DNA of 14,365 nucleotides from Gemmatimonadales bacterium (GCA_025929805.1 JAICPP010000062.1:1-14365), one strand, 5' to 3'. Shown: positions 1 through 7,862, counted from the first letter of the stretch. Numbers and translations are program-made. Notes: generated by a model not told the origin, from the sequence alone.

Positions 1-52
1 GAGCGTCAACTTCATCTTGGCGTAAGTCCTAGTCAACGTGTACCTTGCAAGC

Positions 53-2161
53 ATGTTCCTCGCCCGATGCGCAATCGGCGCGGTGTTGGTTTGTGTGGCA
101 GCGCCGGCCTCGGCCCAAGAGCCCTCCTCACCCCGACTTACCGCAGCCCAGCCCTCTCGAGCTCCACCGCAGGATCCCATCGCGGTTCGAGTGGTCTACC
201 CCGGTCCCGAAGATCGTGTGCGGGTCCGCGATTCGAGTTTCTTGCTGGGGTCGGTGTCGGACGGTGAAGTACGGCTCACTATCAATGGCAGCAGAGTACG
301 GGTCTGGCCCAACGGCGCCTGGCTCGCATGGCTGCCGTTTCCTCCGGACAGCGTGATGCAGTTCCGGATCGAGGCGCACCGCCAGGCCGACTCGACCGTG
401 CTGATCTATCCGGTGCGAAGAGACCCGCGTTACTACCCGGGTGAGGTCCACTCCGGGGGCGCCTGGATCGACACCATGTCGCTGACCCCCCGCGGCCAGG
501 TCTGGCTGCCACCCAGTGAGTATGTCACGTTATCGGCTCGGGTCGCCGACGGAGCAGAGGTTCGCGTGCATCTTCCGGATGGGTCCACTGTTCCGCTCCA
601 GCCACAACTGCAGCCCGAGGAGGTGCTGCCCGCCATCCGCGCATTCGAGCGCGATACCGCCAAGCTCCTTACCCCGGACGAGGTGCGCTACGTCGGACTG
701 GTTCGAGGCAGGACCCTCGGTCCGCATGCCGGCCCCATGGTGAGGGGGCCGTCCCCCTCGCTGGTTCAGGCTCTCGCCCGATCGGCCTTGCGTTGTGTCA
801 CTGGCGCGCAATGCCCCAGTCCTTATATGGAGCTCCTGCCGCCGGATGCCGGTTGGGCCGTCATCGAGGCCCGGCTGGGGACTGATACCGTTCGGGCCCG
901 CTGGCCGCTCCAGATTGCGCTCATAGACACGCTCCCGCTGGTGGCGGAGTTCGATGATGACACCACCGGGACAGGAAAGACGGATAGTCTCACCCCCGGG
1001 CGACCCGCTCCGGGCGGAGCTTACCAGTGGTTCTTTCCCACCGGGACGCGCGCTGCGGTCACCGCGCGGGTGAATGACGACCTCCGTATCCGGCTCTCGC
1101 CCGATGCCGAAGCCTGGGTGCCTGCAGCTGAAGCTCGACCACTTCCGAGGGGGCTCCCCGCGCCCCGTGCCGTGGTCGGGTCGGTGACCCTGAGTAGCTG
1201 GAGCGACCGAGTGGCCTTACGACTTCCACTCTCCCAGCGGGTGCCGTTCCAGATTATGGAGGACGAGCGGAGTCTGACGGTCCGGTTCTACAGCGCAGTT
1301 GGCGACGTCGACTGGATCCGCTATGGCGGGGACTCGCTGGTGCGGCGGCTGAGCTGGAATCAGAGTGGACGAGATGAGCTTACGTTCAGCGTAGAGCTGT
1401 CGGAGCCGGTCTGGGGGTATCGCGCCCGCTGGAGCAGGAACGACCTGGTGCTCGAGATTCGGCGCCCCCCACGGCTGTCCACCGGTGATCCCCTGCGGGG
1501 CAGGCTCATTGCCATCGATCCGGGTCACCCACCCATGGGTGCTACCGGTCCTACCGGCCTTCGAGAGGCGGACGCCAACCTCGCGGTGGCGCTGAGGCTC
1601 CGAACCATGTTGCAGGCTGCGGGGGCCCGGGTCGTCATGACCCGGACAGCCGACACCGCCGTGGATCTCTGGTCCCGACTGGCCACCGCAGATACCAGCG
1701 GTGCGGAGCTGCTGGTTTCCATTCACAACAACGCGCTGCCTGACGGCATCAACCCCTTCACCAACAACGGCACCAGCGTATTCTATAATCACCCACGCAG
1801 CCTGCCGCTCGCCGCCGAAATTCAGCGCGCACTGGTACGCAGGCTCAAGCTGCCGGATCTGGGCATTGGCCGAGCCGACCTGGCCCTGGTACGGGCCACT
1901 TGGATGCCCGCGGCGCTCTGCGAGGGGATGTTTCTGATTCTTCCCGACCAAGAGGCCCAGCTCCGGTCACGCCAGGGGCAGGGACTCTACGCTCGGGGCG
2001 TCCTCGAAGGAATTCGGGCCTTTCTTCGAGCCCGGGCTCGGGATCGGTCGGGTGCGAATGTGGGCCGGCGGGGATCAGGGGCGTCTCCTAGGTCGCACTC
2101 GAACAGATCGTCTCGTGCCCCGGCCCTGGCCGGACCGGTGCCGGGCGTCGCTCCTCAGTAG
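53..2161 (+). CDS. Secreted N-acetylmuramoyl-L-alanine amidase (AMIN-like + Amidase_3)
   Basis: This is a periplasmic zinc amidase that cleaves the amide bond between N-acetylmuramic acid and the stem peptide of peptidoglycan. I take the ATG at 53 (702 aa) because it gives a clean signal peptide: FLAR, a hydrophobic core, then PASA before QEP. A GTG at 38 would add five residues, and no clear Shine-Dalgarno sequence supports either start. Residues about 25-385 are beta-rich and not confidently assigned. A beta-rich stretch just before the catalytic domain (about 390-480, starting near SWSDRVALRLP) resembles an AMIN domain. The Amidase_3 domain spans about 485-660, with zinc ligands H492 (DPGH), E505 (LREAD) and H558 (SIHNN) and catalytic E624 (CEGMF). 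All four family residues are present, so the enzyme should be active. The last 45 residues or so are a low-complexity R/S/G/P tail. The GWxTD gene follows after 16 nt. Family call very sure; the exact start less so. Confidence 0.93.
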   Translation: MFLARCAIGAVLVCVAAPASAQEPSSPRLTAAQPSRAPPQDPIAVRVVYPGPEDRVRVRDSSFLLGSVSDGEVRLTINGSRVRVWPNGAWLAWLPFPPDSVMQFRIEAHRQADSTVLIYPVRRDPRYYPGEVHSGGAWIDTMSLTPRGQVWLPPSEYVTLSARVADGAEVRVHLPDGSTVPLQPQLQPEEVLPAIRAFERDTAKLLTPDEVRYVGLVRGRTLGPHAGPMVRGPSPSLVQALARSALRCVTGAQCPSPYMELLPPDAGWAVIEARLGTDTVRARWPLQIALIDTLPLVAEFDDDTTGTGKTDSLTPGRPAPGGAYQWFFPTGTRAAVTARVNDDLRIRLSPDAEAWVPAAEARPLPRGLPAPRAVVGSVTLSSWSDRVALRLPLSQRVPFQIMEDERSLTVRFYSAVGDVDWIRYGGDSLVRRLSWNQSGRDELTFSVELSEPVWGYRARWSRNDLVLEIRRPPRLSTGDPLRGRLIAIDPGHPPMGATGPTGLREADANLAVALRLRTMLQAAGARVVMTRTADTAVDLWSRLATADTSGAELLVSIHNNALPDGINPFTNNGTSVFYNHPRSLPLAAEIQRALVRRLKLPDLGIGRADLALVRATWMPAALCEGMFLILPDQEAQLRSRQGQGLYARGVLEGIRAFLRARARDRSGANVGRRGSGASPRSHSNRSSRAPALAGPVPGVAPQ

Positions 2162-2177
2162 TCACGGGGTCTGGCTG

Positions 2178-4451
2178 ATGTTTCACCTCCTCCTGGTTGA
2201 CCGGCGCATTCCGAAGCACCTCGGTAGTCTCGTCCTCACTCTTCTCGCATTCAGTCCCGCTGCGGTCCAGGCCCAGAACCCCAGTGATCGTGACGCATTG
2301 GAACAGTTTCGAGACTCGCTCGCAGCGATCACCGACTCCAACGGCCTCCTCCTCCTCGAAAAGCGTCTGATCGATTCCGCCAAGACCGATCGCAACAACG
2401 GGGTGCTCCACCTGAAGCTCGGCTTCCTCTCTCTCCGACTCGGCGAGATGGGTGGCCATTCGCACTATGATGACGCTGCCTCGGAGTTTCAGTGGGCGAT
2501 CGACCTCCAGCCATCGTGGCCCTACGCCTGGTATGGAATGGGACTCGCGGAGTACGGGGTGGGCGATTCGCAGGTGTCGTTCGTCACCGGTCTCAAGACG
2601 ATGCTGGGCAAGGATGCGCTCACCCGATCCGCGGTGGCCTTCGCCAAATCCGCCGAAGTCGATCCCTCGTTCGTCCGAGGACTCGTAGACCTGGCGAATA
2701 CAGCGCTGCGGCAACGGGTGAATATCAAGCTGGGGGTGGCGCTGCAGGCGCTGCGCCGGGCGGGCAAGACTTCCGCGGGCAGCGACCCGGAGGTCCTTCT
2801 GGCTCGTGGGCGGGTGGAACGGGAAGTAGGGGATGGGGATTCCGCGCTGGTGGCGTTCGATGGGTTCCTGCAGTACGGCTCCAACCGGAGCCTTGGCTTG
2901 CTCGAGCTGGCACGGACCCGGTTCCTGCTCGGCCGCTTCGATGGACTGCCGCCGTATTACGAGGGAGCCACCTTCGATGACTCGGCCACCGTAGCCGGGT
3001 ACCGGGCCGATCTCGCCACCATTACCACCGCCGGTGAGCTGCGAGGGTTCGATCAGCAACGGGGCGCCCGGCGAACGGCCTACCTCAAGCGGTTCTGGGG
3101 CCAGCGTGACCGCTTGGAACTGCGACCCGAAGGCGAGAGGCTGCGAGAGCACTATCGCCGGCTGTATTACGCTCGCAAAAATTTTCAGCTGACCGCCAAC
3201 AATCGACACTACGACATCGTCGAGCGGTATCGCTCGGGCAGCCGGGATTTCGATGACCGAGGTGTCATCTACATCCGTCACGGGGAGCCCTCCAGTCGGG
3301 CCAGCTACGCGGCGCCAGGCCTGGAACCCAATGAATCCTGGCGGTACAGCCGGGCGGATGGTGACCTGATCTTCCACTTCATAGCCCGAGAAGACGTACA
3401 GGATTTCAAGCTGGTCGAAAGCCTGTTCGATGTGCTGGGTTTCAGTGATGCCGTGAAGCTCCAGGGACAGAACAATGGGGCCGCCGACAACGCCATGGCC
3501 GAGCAGCTGATGCTATCGCGTGAGCAGTTGTCCCCCATCTACCGGCGCCTTCAGGGCGCCGGTCACATGAGCACGGGCCGGTATCAAACCCAGGAACGGC
3601 GGGCAGGGCAGGAGAGCATCGCTCTCGGTACCACCAGCGACAGTTACGAGCTGCGTTTTCCGCAGGAGCTGAAGGTGAAGTCCGAGGTGCTGGCAGTAGG
3701 CCGTGACTCGGGTCGCCACCAGCTGCAGATCGCCTACGCCATCGCCGGCGCCAGTTTGGAGCCGGTCACGGTCACCCGGGGCTACCTCTACAGCATTCGG
3801 CTGCGTTTCGTCGCCACCAACCAACGAGGCCAAGTGGTGTCTTCAATGGACACGACCCGGCACTTCGTCGCTCCGGAGCCGGTGCCGCCCGGCGAGCATC
3901 TGGTTGGCCGGGTGGGCGCCACGGTACCACCCGGTCCTCTGCGATACCGGTTGGCCATCCAACAGGGTGAGGCGGCAGGAGTCACCCTCCCTCGAGACAG
4001 CGTCAGAGTTGGCCCGCTCACTCCCGCGGCGCTCAGTCTCAGCGATCTGGTCCTGGGCAGCAAGAGCGCCAATCTGGCCTGGCGGAGAACGCCGGAGGAT
4101 ACGGTCCTATTCAACCCTCTTCGCACCTATCGCCGGAGCGAGGAGATGGAGCTCTACTATGAGATCGACGGGCTCCGGCCGGCTCCCTATACCGTGGAGC
4201 TTGCGGTGAAGAAGAAAGGGTCGGGCGGTGGGCTGTTCCGGAAGATCTTCGGAGGCGGGGGCGCGGCCATAAGCCTCAAGTTCGAGGAGCAGGCCACCAC
4301 ACCCCAGGTCAGCACCCATCGCAGCCTGAAGCTGAGTCGGCTGAAACCGGGGAACTACGTTCTCGAGGTCATGGTAATGGATGCTGCCGGCCGGAAAGAC
4401 CGCCGGACCCAGGAGTTTCAGGTGGTCGAGGAAGAGAAGCAGGAGGGGTAA
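2178..4451 (+). CDS. Exported TPR / GWxTD-domain protein
   Basis: A 757-residue exported protein of unknown biochemical role. The open frame reaches back to 2052, inside the amidase gene. I choose the ATG at 2178 because it starts a signal peptide (basic RRIPK, hydrophobic LVLTLLAFSPAA, cleavage near VQAQ). Residues about 45-250 are helical repeats of TPR type, for example the A-W-Y-G-M-G-L-A-Y pattern after a D-L-Q-P turn. The GWxTD-like core follows: F306-W307, RRLYYAR, then DDRGVIYIRHGEP at 359-371 and NESWRY at 385-390. In the family the signature reads GW-x-TDRG; here the GW pair is not recognisable (SRDFDDRG). The C-terminal third is beta-rich, with a Lys/Gly-rich linker near 678-695 and a final Ig-like strand set. 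GWxTD proteins are common in Acidobacteriota, Gemmatimonadota and Bacteroidota and are often envelope-linked. Pairing with a cell-wall amidase fits that, but the function remains open. Confidence 0.85.
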   Translation: MFHLLLVDRRIPKHLGSLVLTLLAFSPAAVQAQNPSDRDALEQFRDSLAAITDSNGLLLLEKRLIDSAKTDRNNGVLHLKLGFLSLRLGEMGGHSHYDDAASEFQWAIDLQPSWPYAWYGMGLAEYGVGDSQVSFVTGLKTMLGKDALTRSAVAFAKSAEVDPSFVRGLVDLANTALRQRVNIKLGVALQALRRAGKTSAGSDPEVLLARGRVEREVGDGDSALVAFDGFLQYGSNRSLGLLELARTRFLLGRFDGLPPYYEGATFDDSATVAGYRADLATITTAGELRGFDQQRGARRTAYLKRFWGQRDRLELRPEGERLREHYRRLYYARKNFQLTANNRHYDIVERYRSGSRDFDDRGVIYIRHGEPSSRASYAAPGLEPNESWRYSRADGDLIFHFIAREDVQDFKLVESLFDVLGFSDAVKLQGQNNGAADNAMAEQLMLSREQLSPIYRRLQGAGHMSTGRYQTQERRAGQESIALGTTSDSYELRFPQELKVKSEVLAVGRDSGRHQLQIAYAIAGASLEPVTVTRGYLYSIRLRFVATNQRGQVVSSMDTTRHFVAPEPVPPGEHLVGRVGATVPPGPLRYRLAIQQGEAAGVTLPRDSVRVGPLTPAALSLSDLVLGSKSANLAWRRTPEDTVLFNPLRTYRRSEEMELYYEIDGLRPAPYTVELAVKKKGSGGGLFRKIFGGGGAAISLKFEEQATTPQVSTHRSLKLSRLKPGNYVLEVMVMDAAGRKDRRTQEFQVVEEEKQEG

Positions 4452-4479
4452 GCGGGGTAAGTGGGGTAGGCGGGTAAGT
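4446..4479 (+). repeat. 8-bp tandem repeat array, left pair, forward arm
   Basis: Four units of GGGTAAGC type: GGGTAAGC (4446), GGGTAAGT (4455), GGGTAGGC (4464) and GGGTAAGT (4472). Single G spacers separate the first three. The first unit contains the TAA stop of the GWxTD gene. Positions 4464-4478 match the reverse complement of 4540-4554 at 14 of 15 bases, so the two arms can pair around the terminator between them. Confidence 0.7.
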
Positions 4480-4489
4480 AGTAAGTATT

Positions 4490-4530
4490 AAAAAACCCCT
4501 CCACCGATTGGCCGGAGGGGTTCTGTTTGT
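4490..4530. terminator. Bidirectional intrinsic terminator between convergent genes
   Basis: A 9-bp perfect stem (AACCCCTCC at 4494-4502, GGAGGGGTT at 4514-4522) has an 11-nt loop. Read on the minus strand, the stem is followed by GGGGTTTTTTAATA, a strong U-tract that would end the orphan gene at 4563-5063. Read on the plus strand, the tail TTCTGTTTGT is weaker but U-rich and would end the GWxTD transcript. The hairpin lies between the two arms of the left repeat pair. Confidence 0.85.
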
Positions 4531-4554
4531 GCTTACCCGCTTACCTGCCTACCC
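4531..4554 (-). repeat. 8-bp tandem repeat array, left pair, reverse arm
   Basis: Three contiguous 8-bp units in inverted orientation (GCTTACCC, GCTTACCT, GCCTACCC on the + strand). This is the partner of the forward array at 4446-4479. Confidence 0.7.
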
Positions 4555-4562
4555 TCTTCTAC

Positions 4563-5063
4563 TCACATCGGCCATGCCGTTGGACGGCTGGGGGTGAGGA
4601 TGAGGAGTGGCTGAACCAGACTTTCGGCCTTCACGACCGCTTCGACCTGCACCAGGTGCTGGGTGACTCCCGTGCTGGTGTCGAAGGTGGCGATGTTCAT
4701 CAGCATGGATGCGAGGGGGCGGTCGGCTTGCTTGGTTCGGCCTCCCTCCACCGGTGTGATCGTCACTCCCGGCAGCAGCGTGATCCGGGCATGGCCGAAC
4801 AGCCACAGCGGAAGTCCCTCCAAAGCTTTGAGCAGCCGCTCGTTGAAAGCCAGGCTCTCACCATGGAGAGTGATCAGGCCGAGGGTGGGCCGCTCGTTCT
4901 GTCGGCGCGAATGCACCACGAACCCGTAGTTGAAGGCGGGGTCCTGACCCGCAGCACGCCGGAGGGCAGCCCGGAGCTTTTGCTGGCTGAAGGCAATCGT
5001 GTGATACGGAACCACAAGCTCTCCAAAGGTGATGTAGCAGGGTAGTTCCCCAATTTGCTGCAC
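4563..5063 (-). CDS. Uncharacterised protein (orphan, repeat-flanked)
   Basis: I do not recognise this protein. The minus-strand frame has a normal coding pattern for this genome: G/C at most third positions, mixed hydrophobic and charged composition, no low complexity. It runs opposite to its neighbours and ends in a strong terminator. The GTG at 5063 is the only standard start between an ATG at 5177 and the conserved-looking body. It gives 166 aa beginning MQQIGELPCYITFGEL. The longer version (204 aa) would draw part of its N-terminus from the flanking repeat array, so I disfavour it. Neither start has a good Shine-Dalgarno sequence. The protein has no signal peptide or membrane segment. 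It looks like a mixed alpha/beta cytosolic protein, with strands near residues 5-15, 43-60 and 80-100 and a helix near 22-35. Function is unknown; the reading frame itself is fairly sure. Confidence 0.6.
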   Translation of the reverse strand: MQQIGELPCYITFGELVVPYHTIAFSQQKLRAALRRAAGQDPAFNYGFVVHSRRQNERPTLGLITLHGESLAFNERLLKALEGLPLWLFGHARITLLPGVTITPVEGGRTKQADRPLASMLMNIATFDTSTGVTQHLVQVEAVVKAESLVQPLLILTPSRPTAWPM

Positions 5064-5082
5064 GTGACGTGCCAGTCGAAGC

Positions 5083-5106
5083 GGGTACGCAGGTAAGTGG
5101 GTAGGG
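5083..5106 (+). repeat. 8-bp tandem repeat array, right pair, forward arm
   Basis: Three contiguous units: GGGTACGC (5083), AGGTAAGT (5091), GGGTAGGG (5099). Positions 5079-5095 are a perfect 17-bp inverted copy of 5177-5193. The array lies just upstream of the orphan gene's chosen start. Confidence 0.7.
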
Positions 5107-5157
5107 CTGGCGGATTCTCCTCTAGGGGTTGATCGGCTGACACTTACGCCGTCAGCT

Positions 5158-5189
5158 GCTGACCCGCTTGCCCGCATACCTGCGTACCC
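5158..5189 (-). repeat. 8-bp tandem repeat array, right pair, reverse arm
   Basis: Four contiguous 8-bp units. On the minus strand they read GGGTACGC, AGGTATGC, GGGCAAGC, GGGTCAGC. They are the inverted partner of 5083-5106. The last unit overlaps a short palindrome, GTCAGCTGCTGAC (5151-5163). Confidence 0.7.
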
Positions 5190-5264
5190 GCTTATCGCAA
5201 CCCCTCTCGCGATACGCCACGCGTTCCGCTTGACTCAGCCGGAAGCGCGCGTAGCTTGCGCCGC

Positions 5265-7292
5265 ATGTTCTGCTCCCGCTGTGGAAGCGAAATCACTGGA
5301 AAATCGAAGTTCTGTCCCTCCTGCGGTCTCGACCTCATGGCCACGACGCCGGTTCACGCCATTGCCACCGGTGTGCTCCAGGAGTTGGACCTGGTTCGTG
5401 AGGCTCTGGCTTCGGAGTACGACATCATCGAGGAGCTGGGACGGGGCGGGATGGCGATGGTTTACCGGGCCAAGGATCGCCAGCTCGAGCGTGAGGTGGC
5501 GATCAAGGTGCTGCCGTTTTCCCTTGCCTTTGACACCGAGTTCGTCGAGCGCTTCCAGCGTGAGGCCCGCACCGCCGCCCAGCTGGAGCATCCCAACATC
5601 ATCCCGATCTATCGGGTCGGCCGCTCGGGACGGGTCATCTACTTCGTAATGAAGTTCCTGCGCGGCGGATCGCTTTCTGGGCTGCTGGGCAACCGCAAAA
5701 AGCTGACCCCACCCGAGATTCGGCGGCTGCTGCTCGAGGCGGGCAGTGCCCTGGGTTACGCGGCCCAGCGCGGCATCGTGCACCGGGACATCAAGCCCGA
5801 CAACATCATGTTCGACGAGTTCGGCCAGAGTGTGTTGACCGACTTCGGCATTGCCAAGGCTGCGTCAGGGCAGAAGCTGACCGGTACCGGGATGTCGATC
5901 GGAACACCGCACTATATGAGTCCGGAGCAGGCCCGGGCGCAGCCAATCGACGGTCGAAGCGACATCTATAGCCTGGGAATCGTCGCCTACCAGTCCCTTA
6001 CGGGAACCGTGCCCTACGATGGGGAGGACAGCTTCTCGATCGGGTACAAGCACATCACGGAGCCAATCCCGACCCCAAGCCTGGTTACTGCCGACGAGCG
6101 TCGTGTATTCGAGGTAATCAAGCGGATGCTCATGAAGGATCCGTTCGATCGATTCCAAACCTGCGAGGAGCTCATCGCCTCTTTTCAGGGGCAGCCGATC
6201 GCGCCGACGGGTGCGGTTCGGACCAGCGTCGCCACCTACGCACCTGCGGCCGCAGTAGCCGCGGCCGGCGCCTCGGTTGGTGGGGGGGCCGGTCTGCCTC
6301 CGATCGTAAGCCAGCCGACCACACCGCTCGACTCGCCCTTGGTTAACCGGCGGCTCACGCCCAGAGAACGACGCGAGCTGCCGCGGCGGGTAGCGGATCG
6401 CTCCCTCGCCATGCGGCCCAGTACCTCCTCCTGGGCCTGGCTCTGGATCCTGCTGGCGATTCTTGGTGGTGCAGGGGGAGCCTTCTACTACTACAAGGCC
6501 CAGGGATTTGCTCCCGGCAAGGCGGCCACGCACCCGGATTCGGCCGCCCCGGGTCCAGGCGGTTCTCCACCCACCGACACCACGGCGGCACAGGCCCCCA
6601 TGGTTCCCCAGGAGACTACCCCACCACTCCAGAGCTCAACGGTCCTCAGGGATACGACCACTCGAAGTGCTCCTCGAGATTCCTCTGCGGCAACCGCGCC
6701 GGCGCCGAACGAAGTCGTCGGCCCGGTGGATAGCGGAGGCATACGACTGATCGGCTTGCCCAGAGGATCCACCGTGCTGATCAACGAAGAGCCGGTAACC
6801 CAAGCTGTCACCAGACTTCCGCCAGGCCCTCACGCCCTGGCCATCTCCGCTCCCCGATACAACTTCTATTCGGATACAGTGGTCGTGCGGCCGGGAGAGA
6901 TTCAGGAGTTGACTCCCCAACTGGTGCCGATCGGCGCACCGGTGCCCGTGCGGAGCAGCGAGGAGCGGCGGGCCACGGCCGGGTGTGTGCCTGGGCCCGG
7001 CTACAATGCCGATGGATCCTGCTTCGAGGAACGGCCCAAGCCGGTGAATCCGCCCTTCGTGCCGCTTCCAGCCGATGCCCAACCCACGCCCCGGCCGTCC
7101 TTGCTCTGGGTCAAGGTCTCGGCTGAGGGTCGCACCGTCGACGTCATGCGGTTACGCCCCTCCAACGATCCGGCGTTTGAGCGAGCGGTTCGTAACTTCG
7201 TCTGGACGGTCACCTGGCATCCTGCCTTGAAGGATGGAGCTCCGGTGGAGGCCTGGACCCAGATGCTATTCCCGCCGGCACAAACCCAATAA
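5265..7292 (+). CDS. Zinc-ribbon, membrane-anchored Ser/Thr protein kinase with PEGA and TonB_C-like modules
   Basis: A PknB-type (Hanks-type) kinase of 675 aa. I use the ATG at 5265; a TTG at 5256 would add only three residues. A zinc ribbon comes first (C3-x2-C6, C17-x2-C20). The kinase domain spans about 52-308: Gly loop GRGGMA at 59-64, ATP lysine K81 (AIKVL), HRDIKPDN with catalytic D175, DFG at 193-195, and SPEQ in the activation segment. A Pro/Ala/Thr-rich linker follows. One membrane helix lies at about 390-409 (WAWLWILLAILGG), then a Pro/Thr-rich outer linker. A PEGA-like beta domain spans about 491-553, and two cysteines (C574, C586) could form a disulfide. A TonB C-terminal-like domain closes the protein at about 612-672 (VKVSAEGRTVDV, then FERAVRNFVW). 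The catalytic part is cytoplasmic and the tail should be periplasmic, suiting a sensor of envelope or wall state. TTGACT at 5230-5235 could be a -35 box, but no convincing -10 goes with it. Confidence 0.93.
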   Translation: MFCSRCGSEITGKSKFCPSCGLDLMATTPVHAIATGVLQELDLVREALASEYDIIEELGRGGMAMVYRAKDRQLEREVAIKVLPFSLAFDTEFVERFQREARTAAQLEHPNIIPIYRVGRSGRVIYFVMKFLRGGSLSGLLGNRKKLTPPEIRRLLLEAGSALGYAAQRGIVHRDIKPDNIMFDEFGQSVLTDFGIAKAASGQKLTGTGMSIGTPHYMSPEQARAQPIDGRSDIYSLGIVAYQSLTGTVPYDGEDSFSIGYKHITEPIPTPSLVTADERRVFEVIKRMLMKDPFDRFQTCEELIASFQGQPIAPTGAVRTSVATYAPAAAVAAAGASVGGGAGLPPIVSQPTTPLDSPLVNRRLTPRERRELPRRVADRSLAMRPSTSSWAWLWILLAILGGAGGAFYYYKAQGFAPGKAATHPDSAAPGPGGSPPTDTTAAQAPMVPQETTPPLQSSTVLRDTTTRSAPRDSSAATAPAPNEVVGPVDSGGIRLIGLPRGSTVLINEEPVTQAVTRLPPGPHALAISAPRYNFYSDTVVVRPGEIQELTPQLVPIGAPVPVRSSEERRATAGCVPGPGYNADGSCFEERPKPVNPPFVPLPADAQPTPRPSLLWVKVSAEGRTVDVMRLRPSNDPAFERAVRNFVWTVTWHPALKDGAPVEAWTQMLFPPAQTQ

Positions 7293-7302
7293 AAGCGGGC
7301 TC

Positions 7303-7818
7303 GTGCGCCCAAAGATCCACCCCTCTGCCTTCATCGCATCCACCGCAGCCGTGATGGGCGATGTCTCGGTGGGCGAAGACGCCAGCGTCTGGTACAACGC
7401 AGTGCTCCGGGCCGATATGGCCCCGATCGTCATCGGAGCGCAATCGAACATACAGGATGGCACCATTGTGCACGTCGACGAGGGCCTCCCCTGCACGGTG
7501 GGGCAGCGGGTCGGGGTCGGTCACCGGGTCATCTTGCACGGCTGTACGGTAGGTGACGATTGCCTCATCGCGATGGGTAGCGTGCTGCTCAACCGAGTGG
7601 TGATCGGATCCGGCAGCGTCGTGGCGGCCGGCGCGGTGATCCCGGAAGGAATGCAGGTGCCCTCCAAGTCCCTTGTCATGGGTGTTCCCGGACGGATCAT
7701 CCGGCAGGTGGACGACGCGTTGGCCGAACGGGTCGCCGCCACCTGGAGCCATTACGTGGAGGAGGCCCGAGCTCATCGGGCCGGGCGCTATCCGTTATGG
7801 CATCCTTCGCCTCGATAG
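7303..7818 (+). CDS. Gamma-class carbonic anhydrase family protein
   Basis: A left-handed beta-helix hexapeptide-repeat protein of 171 aa, the usual length for the family. The open frame reaches back into the kinase gene, but residues before RPKIHPSAF match nothing in the family. I therefore choose the GTG at 7303, 10 nt after the kinase stop. Metal-binding histidines are at H57 (IVHVD), H74 (VGVGH) and H79 (VILHG). The conserved R36/D38 (LRAD) and N49-Q51-D52 (NIQDG) are also present. The known family activity is reversible CO2 hydration by a trimer with metal sites between subunits. Many YrdA/CaiE-like members have weak or unproven activity, and this shorter form lacks the acidic loop of the archaeal Cam enzyme, so actual catalysis is uncertain. 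The tight spacing suggests co-transcription with the kinase, though no functional link is evident. Confidence 0.9.
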   Translation: MRPKIHPSAFIASTAAVMGDVSVGEDASVWYNAVLRADMAPIVIGAQSNIQDGTIVHVDEGLPCTVGQRVGVGHRVILHGCTVGDDCLIAMGSVLLNRVVIGSGSVVAAGAVIPEGMQVPSKSLVMGVPGRIIRQVDDALAERVAATWSHYVEEARAHRAGRYPLWHPSPR

Positions 7819-7823
7819 AATGA

Positions 7824-7862
7824 CGGCGACGTCCCGCGCTTCGTAACTTCGCCGCATTTTTT
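7824..7862 (+). terminator. Probable terminator after the carbonic anhydrase gene
   Basis: CGGCGA (7824-7829) pairs with TCGCCG (7849-7854), followed by CA and six T (7857-7862). The stem is short and the loop is 19 nt, so the case is moderate. Its place, 5 nt after the stop codon, fits. Confidence 0.5.

Noticed and set aside
2..25. Possible tail of an upstream gene ending in TAA at 23-25
   Set aside because: Only seven codons are visible, too few to support a coding call.
1217..1951. Minus-strand open frame opposite the amidase catalytic domain
   Set aside because: The plus strand encodes the full Amidase_3 zinc and catalytic motifs. High GC makes long antisense frames common.
2088..3377. 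Long minus-strand open frame (429 codons) opposite the GWxTD gene
   Set aside because: It is an antisense shadow. The plus-strand frame has a signal peptide, TPR pattern and GWxTD motifs, while the minus product matches nothing and has no ribosome binding site.
4527..5045. Plus-strand open frame (172 codons) over the orphan gene
   Set aside because: It starts inside the repeat and terminator region. Its product is rich in Gln/His/Arg, as shadow frames are here. The minus frame has the better codon pattern and a proper terminator.
4446..5189. CRISPR array
   Set aside because: The repeats are contiguous 8-bp units without unique spacers and with no cas genes nearby.
5864..6533. Minus-strand open frame opposite the kinase domain
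   Set aside because: It overlaps the well-supported kinase catalytic motifs and has no recognisable content.
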